DNA from: Prauserella flavalba
Lineage (GTDB): Bacteria; Actinomycetota; Actinomycetes; Mycobacteriales; Pseudonocardiaceae
Assembly (NCBI RefSeq): GCF_003202235.1
Contig: NZ_MASU01000006.1
Coordinates: 310,001-374,000, forward strand
Length of the DNA: 64,000 bases
Direction: 5' to 3'
Program-made: the position numbers and the translations under genes
Notes under the pieces: model-generated
Databases searched by the model: none
What the model was told of the DNA's origin: nothing
What the model saw: the letters and a program-made list of their open reading frames with translations, nothing else
Part shown: one piece after another, positions 58,051 to 64,000 of the stretch
Layout: each line of letters opens with the position of its first letter
Position numbering within the stretch: the first letter of the stretch is position 1

Positions 58051-59126
58051 GCGCGAACCCCCTTGCGAGAGCGGACGAACAGGTAGATCAGGTAGGGCGC
58101 GCCGAGCACCGAGGTCAGCACGCCGACGGGCAGATCGGGGGCGAACGTCCGCAGCGCGAGGTCGGCGCCGACGGTGAGCAGCGCGCCCAGCACCATCGCG
58201 CCGGCGAGCGGCGGCCGCGGCGTGCGGGCGAGCCGCAGCGCGATCTGGGGCGCAGCGAGCGCGACGAACGTGATCGGGCCTGCCGCGGCGGTCGCCACGG
58301 CGGCAAGCCCGGCGGCGAGCAGCAGCAGCGTGCCCCGCGCGGCGTCGACACGGATGCCGAGCCCGCGCGCGGTGTCGTCGCCGAACTGCAGGCCGCCCAT
58401 CGTGTGCGCGCAGACGAGCGTCGCCGGGACGAGCACGGCGAGTGCGATCGCGACGGGCCCGATGGACTCCCAGCCGACGTCGGCGAGGTTGCCGACGAGC
58501 CATGTCGTCGCGCGCGTCGCGTCATCGACGTCGCCGACCGTGAGCAGCCAGTACACGGCGTTGTAGCCGATCGCCGACAGACCGATGCCGACGAGCACCA
58601 TGCGGTGCCCGTCGATGCCGCGCCGCCACGACAGCGCGTACAACAGCAACCCGGCCACCAGCCCCGCCCCGAGGGCTGCGAGCGGTACGCCCAGCTCGGC
58701 CACCACGCCGCTGACCTGCCCCCGGGTTCCGCCCGCGACGATCAGCGCGACCGCGCCGACGGCCGCGCCCCAGGTGACGCCGAGGATGTCTGGGCTGGCC
58801 AGCGGGTTGCGCGCGATCGTCTGGAAGATCGCGCCCGCGAGCCCGAACGCCCCGCCCACGAGCACACCGGCGAGCGTGCGCGGGAGGCGCAGGTCGAAGA
58901 TGATCCCGTTCTCGCGCCGGTCGCCGCCGCCGAGCAACGTGCGCAGGACGTCGAGGACCTCGATGTGCGAGCTGCCCTTGCCGATGTTGAGCGCCGCGAC
59001 CAGGACCAGCAGCGCGGCGCCGACCACCGGCACGAGCACGATCCTCGGCCGGAACGTCCAGGCGAGCGGGCCCAGCCGCAGCACTTTGCGGCCGGGCACC
59101 GCCGCGAGATCATGAACGGTTTTCAC
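58047..59126 (-). CDS. FecCD-family iron-siderophore permease 2
   Basis: 359-aa permease with about nine to ten spans. FDLRLPRTLAGVLVGGAFGLAGAIFQTIARNPLASPDILG near residue 75-115 is the FecCD signature, and LVCAHTMGGLQFGDDTARGLGI the coupling region. GTG 59126 overlaps the upstream permease stop (GTGA). Forms a heterodimer with the other permease. Confidence 0.9.
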   Translation of the reverse strand: MKTVHDLAAVPGRKVLRLGPLAWTFRPRIVLVPVVGAALLVLVAALNIGKGSSHIEVLDVLRTLLGGGDRRENGIIFDLRLPRTLAGVLVGGAFGLAGAIFQTIARNPLASPDILGVTWGAAVGAVALIVAGGTRGQVSGVVAELGVPLAALGAGLVAGLLLYALSWRRGIDGHRMVLVGIGLSAIGYNAVYWLLTVGDVDDATRATTWLVGNLADVGWESIGPVAIALAVLVPATLVCAHTMGGLQFGDDTARGLGIRVDAARGTLLLLAAGLAAVATAAAGPITFVALAAPQIALRLARTPRPPLAGAMVLGALLTVGADLALRTFAPDLPVGVLTSVLGAPYLIYLFVRSRKGVRA

Positions 59127-60169
59127 AGTCGTGTCAGGCCTTTCCTCCGCACCAGCGCGATGAACATCGGCGCCCCCACGATCGCGAGCATGATGCCCAC
59201 CTCGAGGCTGTCGCCCGTGAGGACCCGTCCGAGGACGTCGGCGGCGAGCACGAGGATCGCCCCGATGAGGCCCGCGAACGGCACGAGCCAGCGGTAGTCG
59301 GGGCCGGTGATCGCCCTGGCCACGTGCGGCACGATCAGCCCCACGAACGCGATCGGCCCGCACGCCGACACGGCCGCGCCCACCAGCAGGGTGATGGCGA
59401 GGACGCCGACGACCCGCGTGCGGCGGATGTCGCGGCCCAGCGCCGTCGCGACGTCGTCACCCAGCGAGAGCGCGTTGAGCCCCGGAGTGTTGGCGAGTGC
59501 GAGCAACACGCCCACCACCAGGAACGGAGCGATCTGGCCTGCCACGGCGAAGTCCCGGCCCGCGATCGAGCCGACGTGCCAGAACCGGTACGTCTCCATG
59601 CCCTGCCGGTCGCCGAGCACGATCGCCGAGATGAGGCCGTAGAGCAAGGCGCTCACCGCGGCGCCGGCCAGCGCGAGCGTCACCGGCGTCGAGCCGCGCC
59701 CGCCGACCGCGCCCAGCAGGAACACCACCACCGCGGCGAGCAACGCGCCCGCGAAACCGAACCAGATGAGGCCGTGGATTCCCTGGATCCCGAACACCAC
59801 CACGGCGAGCACGATCGCGAACGCCGCGCCCTGGTTGACGCCCAGCAGGCCGGGGTCGGCGATCGGGTTGCGCGTGTGGCCCTGCATGAGCGCTCCGCCA
59901 ACGCCGAGCGCGACCCCGGCGAGGATGCCGATCACCGTGCGCGGGCCGCGCAGGGACCGGACGATGATGTCGTCCTCGGTCCCGGTTGGACCGGTCAGCG
60001 CGTGCCACACCGCGTCGAGCGGCACGGGGTGCGCCCCGAAGACGATGCTGAGCGCGGACATCACGGCGAGCAGCCCCACGAGCACGGCCAGTCCGGCGAT
60101 CCGGCGCCCGCGCGTACGACCACCGCCGTCGCGCACGGTGGCGGGCCGTGTCGCGAGGGGCGTTGCCAT
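59123..60169 (-). CDS. FecCD-family iron-siderophore permease 1
   Basis: 348-aa permease, first gene of the import operon. RSLRGPRTVIGILAGVALGVGGALMQGHTRNPIADPGLLGVNQGA near residue 68-112 is the FecCD signature; GDDVATALGRDI is the coupling segment. ATG 60169 with AAGGAG upstream. Divergent from the siderophore-binding lipoprotein; the gap contains an iron box close to the lipoprotein side. Confidence 0.9.
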   Translation of the reverse strand: MATPLATRPATVRDGGGRTRGRRIAGLAVLVGLLAVMSALSIVFGAHPVPLDAVWHALTGPTGTEDDIIVRSLRGPRTVIGILAGVALGVGGALMQGHTRNPIADPGLLGVNQGAAFAIVLAVVVFGIQGIHGLIWFGFAGALLAAVVVFLLGAVGGRGSTPVTLALAGAAVSALLYGLISAIVLGDRQGMETYRFWHVGSIAGRDFAVAGQIAPFLVVGVLLALANTPGLNALSLGDDVATALGRDIRRTRVVGVLAITLLVGAAVSACGPIAFVGLIVPHVARAITGPDYRWLVPFAGLIGAILVLAADVLGRVLTGDSLEVGIMLAIVGAPMFIALVRRKGLTRL

Positions 60170-60238
60170 GCCGGCTCCTTGTCATCCGCATTACGAAGTC
60201 TTTTGCCTGGCGCCCCGGTCGTTTAAGGTCCAGTGGCC

Positions 60239-60254
60239 GTTAGGAGAGCCTAAC
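60239..60254. promoter_or_regulatory. IdeR/DtxR-type iron box
   Basis: GTTAGGAGAGCCTAAC is a near-perfect match to the DtxR/IdeR consensus TTAGGTTAGGCTAACCTAA core (TTAGG...AGCCTAA). It lies in the divergent gap between permease 1 and the binding protein, so iron would repress both directions. Confidence 0.8.
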
Positions 60255-60273
60255 CGAACGTGAAAGGTGTCCG

Positions 60274-61275
60274 ATGATTCGCCTGTCCCGACCGTGGCGC
60301 GCCGCCTTCGTCGCCGGCGCCGCCGCCTGCCTCGCGCTGACGGCGTGCTCACCCAGCAACGAGGAGCCCTCCGAACAGAGCGGGCAATCCGCCGAGCAGG
60401 GCGGTTTCCCGCGCACCGTCCAGCACGCGATGGGTGAGGCGACGCTCGAGAGCCGGCCGCAGACGGTCGCGGCGCTCGACTCCAGCTACGTCGACGCCGC
60501 GCTCGCACTGGAGACCAAGGTCGTCGCGTACACCAAGTACCCGTCCTACGACGCGCTGCCGGACTATCTCGGTGACGACGCTCAGTACGGCAAGGACGCG
60601 AAGATGATCGGTGAGCTCTCGAGCCCCGACGTCGAGCAGCTCTACGACATCGCGCCGGATCTCATCGTCTCCGCCAAGATCCGGCACGAGGAGATCTACA
60701 ACGAACTGTCCAATGTGGCCCCCACGGTCTTCAGTGAGACCACGGGCGCCACCTGGAAGGACAACATCCGCCTGCTGGCCAAGGCGCTCGGCAAGGAGGC
60801 GCTCGCCGAGCAGAAGATCGGCGCGTACGAGGAGCGGGCGAAGCAGATCGGCGACGCCATCAAGGCCAAGCTCGGCCGCACCCCGACGTACTCACTGGTG
60901 CGGTTCATCGAGGGCGAGCCGACCGTGCGGCTCTATGGCAGCGAGTCGTTCCCCGGCATCGTGATGTCGGACGTCGGCCTCGCGCGGCCGAAGGGCCAGC
61001 CCGACGCGGAAGGACAGATCGCAACCGACCTCAGCCAGGAGAACATCGGCCAGCTCGACGCCGACAACGTCTACGTCTCCACCTACGCCGACGCGACCCA
61101 GGAGGCGGCCGACCCGAAGGCGCAGTTCCAGTCGAACCCGCTGTGGGGCACGCTGAAGGGCAAGATCGCCGACGTCAACGACGACACGTGGTACACGTCG
61201 GTGAGCCTCCAGGGCGCCCACGCCATGCTCGACGACATCGCGAAACAATTCGGCGTCGACCCGGCCCGCGCCTGA
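60274..61275 (+). CDS. Iron-siderophore ABC transporter substrate-binding lipoprotein
   Basis: 333-aa receptor of the FepB/FhuD class. Signal peptide ends ACLALTAC with Cys25 lipidated, then a Ser/Glu/Gln-rich linker. The ligand domain starts RTVQHAMGEATLESRPQTVAALDSSYVDAAL, a typical siderophore-receptor opening, with LYDIAPDLIV and a final YTSVSLQGAHAMLDDIAKQF helix. ATG 60274. Divergent from its transporter genes; no siderophore biosynthesis genes are in the window. Confidence 0.9.
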   Translation: MIRLSRPWRAAFVAGAAACLALTACSPSNEEPSEQSGQSAEQGGFPRTVQHAMGEATLESRPQTVAALDSSYVDAALALETKVVAYTKYPSYDALPDYLGDDAQYGKDAKMIGELSSPDVEQLYDIAPDLIVSAKIRHEEIYNELSNVAPTVFSETTGATWKDNIRLLAKALGKEALAEQKIGAYEERAKQIGDAIKAKLGRTPTYSLVRFIEGEPTVRLYGSESFPGIVMSDVGLARPKGQPDAEGQIATDLSQENIGQLDADNVYVSTYADATQEAADPKAQFQSNPLWGTLKGKIADVNDDTWYTSVSLQGAHAMLDDIAKQFGVDPARA

Positions 61276-61296
61276 TCCTCACCCCGGCCGGCCGCC

Positions 61297-61397
61297 GTGA
61301 AGGCCACCTTGCCTGCGCCCACCCGTCTCCCACCACCACCCACACGGAGACGCTGCGCGCCGCTGCGTTCAACCAACGCAGTGAAGGTGGCCTTCAC
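61297..61397. repeat. Dispersed palindromic repeat, long composite copy, opposite orientation (family A)
   Basis: Outer arms 61297-61310 and 61384-61397 (GTGAAGGCCACCTT) with a nested CGTCTCC/GGAGACG pair at 61324-61330 and 61346-61352. The reverse complement aligns along its length with 6978-7088. It sits between convergent genes. Confidence 0.83.
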
Positions 61398-61406
61398 TGC
61401 ACGTGG

Positions 61407-62240
61407 CTAGCGGGCGTTGAAGGTGTCCGGGTCGGGGCCCGTGCGCTCGCCGCGGTCGAGCCTGGCCAGCTCGGCGAGGTCACCGTCGTCGAGCGAGAAA
61501 CCGAAAAGGTCGAGGTTCTCGCGCATCCGCGACGGCGTGACCGACTTCGGGATGATCACGTTGCCGAGCTGGAAGTGCCAGCGCAGCACGATCTGGGCGC
61601 TCGTGCGGCCGTGCTTCTCTGCCAGCGCCGTCACCGCCGGGTCGGTGAGCAGCTCGCCGCCCTTGGCGAGCGGGCTCCACGCCTCGGTGACGATGCCGTG
61701 CTCGGCGTCGTACGCGCTCGCCTCGAGCTGCCGGAGGTATGGATGCAGCTCGATCTGGTTCACCGCGGGCACCACGTCGGACTCGCGCGCGAGCCGCTCG
61801 AGGTGGTGCGGCTGGAAGTTCGACACGCCGATGGCCTTCGCCCGGCCCTCGGCGTAGATCTTCTCGAACGCGCGCCACGTGTCGACATAGCGGTCGAACT
61901 CCGGTACCGGCCAGTGGATCAGGTACAGGTCCACGTACTCCATGCCGAGCTCGCGCAAGCTGTTGTCGAACGCACGCAGCGTCTCGTCGTAACCCTGGTC
62001 GCTGTTCCACAGCTTCGTGGTGATGAACAGCTCCTCACGGGAGACACCCGACTGGGCCACGGCCTTTCCGACGCCCGCCTCGTTGCGGTAGGCAGCCGCG
62101 GTGTCGATGCTGCGGTAGCCGGCCTCCAGCGCGGACGTCACGGCCGCCGCCGTCTCGTCGACGGGCACCTGGAAGACCCCGAAGCCGACCTGCGGCAGCT
62201 GGACACCGTTGTTGAGGGTCACTGCGGGGACGTCGGTCAT
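61407..62240 (-). CDS. Aldo/keto reductase
   Basis: 277-aa AKR of the 5-type subfamily (2,5-diketo-D-gluconate reductase-like). GYRSIDTAAAYRNEAGVG near residue 41-58 holds Asp46 and Tyr51; TTKLW with Lys76 and YLIHWP with His109 complete the catalytic tetrad; IPKSVTPSRMRENLDLF is the NADPH site. ATG 62240. Physiological substrate unknown; it follows the beta-helix gene on the same strand after 6 nt and may be co-transcribed. Confidence 0.9.
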   Translation of the reverse strand: MTDVPAVTLNNGVQLPQVGFGVFQVPVDETAAAVTSALEAGYRSIDTAAAYRNEAGVGKAVAQSGVSREELFITTKLWNSDQGYDETLRAFDNSLRELGMEYVDLYLIHWPVPEFDRYVDTWRAFEKIYAEGRAKAIGVSNFQPHHLERLARESDVVPAVNQIELHPYLRQLEASAYDAEHGIVTEAWSPLAKGGELLTDPAVTALAEKHGRTSAQIVLRWHFQLGNVIIPKSVTPSRMRENLDLFGFSLDDGDLAELARLDRGERTGPDPDTFNAR

Positions 62241-62246
62241 CGCTCG

Positions 62247-64000
62247 TCAGCTCCTTTCGATCACACGCTCGCCCTCGAGTGTCCCCGAGCCGGTTCGCGG
62301 GGGCAGCCCGGGTCCGGGCGAACCCAGCCTGCCGGCCTGCGCGCGTCGCCGGTCGGCGAGCCGGTGGGCGACACCCGCGGTCACCGAGGCGGACAGCAGC
62401 ACCGCCGCGCACCCGAGGACCAGGCCCGGCCAGTCGCCGAGCCCGGGACGACCGGGCGCCTGCGCGGCCCCGGCGAGCACGACCGCGGTCGCCCCGAGCA
62501 GCACCACCAGTGCCGCGACCGCGCGGCCCGGCCGGTAGCCGTAGCCGACGAGCCCGCGTTGCAGCCGGCTCCACAACCGCACGACGAACCCGAACAGCAG
62601 CAGGTCGTCCGCCAGCGCGGCGTACCGGTACTGATGCTTGCGGGCCAGCACCGTGCGCGCCCTGGTTTCCTCACCGCTCGTGCGCAGTGCCGCCGCGAGC
62701 TGGTCGTAAGGACCCGGCTGGTGGAACGCCATTGCCCGGCGCAGCAGGTCGGCGCCCTCGTCGCCGCGCAGCGTGTCCGGCACGCTGACCATGTCGTACC
62801 GGAAGTCGAGCAGGCCGATGCCGGCCGTGGCGTGCCACAGCGTCGGCGCGGCACTCAGCAGCCTGCAGCGCGCGCGGCGAAGGTCGACGGTGCCGGTGCG
62901 GATCTCGGCGGGCCACAGGACGAACTCGGCGCTCGTGCCGCCGCCCGCGTCGAAGGCGACCCACGGCGCGGTGCCGACGTCGAGCATCGCGCCGGTGAGA
63001 TCGGTCCGCCTGCTCACGGCCGCGCCGTCGATGGTCACGCCGCTGTCGGCGCTGAACGGCCGGTCGTCCCGGGCCATGAGGAGCAGGTCCCCGCCCACGC
63101 GGGCCGAACGCAGGTCCAGCGACCAGTGCGCGTACGGCGCATCGGTGAGCCGCGAACCGCTCAGGTCCACGTCGCCGCCCGCCGTGAACCCCGGCAGCCG
63201 CACCGTGCCCGCGATCCGCGCGCACGTGAGCCGAAGGTCCCCGGACACACTGCCCCGCGCGGCCGACAGCACGTCGTGCCCGGGGGCGACGAGGATCGCG
63301 CCGGGCAGCCGCACCTCGCCTGCGACGTACACGCCCGTGGCGCGCACCTGACCGAGCACGGCGAGCCGCTGCGCGTCGACGTCACCGCCGACGCGCAGCC
63401 TGCACGCCTCGACGATGGGCTCGCCCGGGCTGCCCTTGCCGAGCCGGGCGCGGCGCAGGAGCAGGTCACCTCCCACGTGCGCACCGGTCAGCGACAGCGT
63501 GCCGCCGATGCGGGCGCCGGAGGCGTCGAGGTCGCCGCCGGTGCGCAGGCCGCCGAGGCCGACCTCGCCGACGACGTCCAGCCGCTGCGCCGAAACCGAA
63601 CCGGTGACGGCGAGCCGGTCGGCACGCAGCGCGTGGCCGTCCGGGTGCTGGAGGCGGCTGCCGGTGAGCACCAGCGAGCCGCCCGCCCACGCGTCCGTGA
63701 GGTCCACGGCCCCGTCGTCGGCGTCGCCCGCGGTGACCTCACAGCCGAGCAGCCGGATGTCGCCGCGCACGCGCGCGTTGCCGGCCCGCAGTCCAGGCAG
63801 CGAACACTCCTCGAAGGCGAGCCCGAGCAGATCCGCGTCACGCAGGTCCGGCGGCTCGTCGAACCGGCAGCGGGTGAACCGCAGCAGCCGGGAAAGACGG
63901 CACGCCCGCAGGTCGAGCGCGCCGGTGACGTGGGCGTCGCGGATCTCCACGACCGGCAGGTCGGCGCCAATGGAGCGCACGCGGCAGCGCACCTCGCCGG
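62247..64000 (-). CDS. Beta-helix/bactofilin-like membrane protein (5' end outside window)
   Basis: At least 584 residues, open to the window edge; a GTG at 63992 could start it, but the preceding codons continue the same GEVRC-like repeat, so the true start is probably upstream. About 350 residues consist of short strands with repeated motifs such as GGDLDASGARIGGTLSLTGAHVGG, typical of right-handed beta-helix/bactofilin-like folds. A DUF-like helical part (FHQPGPYDQLAAALR) and two membrane spans (about 500-550) follow, then a basic tail. Often annotated as membrane-associated oxidoreductase, but I see no cofactor motif; function unknown. Confidence 0.65.
   Translation of the reverse strand, partial: GEVRCRVRSIGADLPVVEIRDAHVTGALDLRACRLSRLLRFTRCRFDEPPDLRDADLLGLAFEECSLPGLRAGNARVRGDIRLLGCEVTAGDADDGAVDLTDAWAGGSLVLTGSRLQHPDGHALRADRLAVTGSVSAQRLDVVGEVGLGGLRTGGDLDASGARIGGTLSLTGAHVGGDLLLRRARLGKGSPGEPIVEACRLRVGGDVDAQRLAVLGQVRATGVYVAGEVRLPGAILVAPGHDVLSAARGSVSGDLRLTCARIAGTVRLPGFTAGGDVDLSGSRLTDAPYAHWSLDLRSARVGGDLLLMARDDRPFSADSGVTIDGAAVSRRTDLTGAMLDVGTAPWVAFDAGGGTSAEFVLWPAEIRTGTVDLRRARCRLLSAAPTLWHATAGIGLLDFRYDMVSVPDTLRGDEGADLLRRAMAFHQPGPYDQLAAALRTSGEETRARTVLARKHQYRYAALADDLLLFGFVVRLWSRLQRGLVGYGYRPGRAVAALVVLLGATAVVLAGAAQAPGRPGLGDWPGLVLGCAAVLLSASVTAGVAHRLADRRRAQAGRLGSPGPGLPPRTGSGTLEGERVIERS

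Overview
The window is very GC-rich, compact DNA with many GTG/TTG starts and 1- or 4-nt start/stop overlaps. It encodes mycothiol-type enzymes, an IdeR/DtxR-type iron box and a near-complete steroid rings C/D catabolic cluster. Together these point to a mycolic-acid-line or Pseudonocardiaceae-type actinomycete; I favour Pseudonocardiaceae (inference, not proven by the sequence alone). I see no phage, IS element, CRISPR array or rRNA.

Layout. 1-1173: end of rph, then rdgB. 1185-6986: a 3-hydroxybenzoate/gentisate operon (MFS importer, gentisate dioxygenase, fumarylpyruvate hydrolase, mycothiol-dependent maleylpyruvate isomerase, 3-hydroxybenzoate hydroxylase) with a divergent IclR regulator. 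7103-8535: PrxQ-type peroxiredoxin, a lipoprotein and a small membrane protein. 8794-13659: a Liv-type ABC transporter, with the binding protein convergent to livHMGF. 13851-21688: small proteins, a DrrAB-like exporter under a TetR repressor with visible operators, an HD phosphohydrolase, an ArsR/SRPBCC/DinB-like operon with two matched operators, a serine hydrolase, an odd class I tRNA with a UAG anticodon, and DUF3618. 21922-28863: TetR + Baeyer-Villiger-type monooxygenase, an XRE regulator, an LCP cell-wall ligase, and a fused phospholipase A2/acyltransferase membrane protein. 28938-32198: a diguanylate cyclase and an MFS transporter, with an array of six tiny genes between them. 32564-36133: an SDR, a long-chain acyl-CoA ligase and a HhH-type DNA glycosylase. 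36231-40782: a four-carbon acid-sugar operon (GntP permease, DUF1537 kinase, PdxA2-type dehydrogenase, DeoR regulator). 40769-42352: TetR/SDR pair. 42432-56449: the HIP (steroid rings C/D) cluster in three transcription units: SDR-SDR-echA20-ipdA-ipdB-ipdC; fadE30-ipdF-fadA6 (minus strand); and fadD3-crotonase-fadE31-fadE32-fadE33. KstR-like boxes stand upstream of them. 56460-64000: a GAF-ANTAR regulator, an iron-siderophore ABC importer with an iron box, an aldo/keto reductase, and a beta-helix membrane protein cut by the window edge.

Most unusual element. Between 30528 and 30942 the plus strand carries six consecutive micro-ORFs. Each has its own GGAGG Shine-Dalgarno 6-9 nt ahead of a TTG/GTG/ATG start. 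Each encodes a hexapeptide M-x-G-R-D-F followed by TGA, at 70-90-nt spacing. Within the four shared codons the copies differ only at third, synonymous bases, while the linkers are unrelated. This is the signature of selection on the peptide. I know of no described system that matches it.

Other structure. A family of long perfect hairpins (core GTGAAGGCCACCTTCAC or AAGGCCACCTTTGTTGCG, loop TTCAA or CTCAA) sits at six gene 3' ends, five of them between convergent genes. A second family, with exactly 21-nt period direct repeats facing inverted repeats, fills another convergent gap at 47531-47757.
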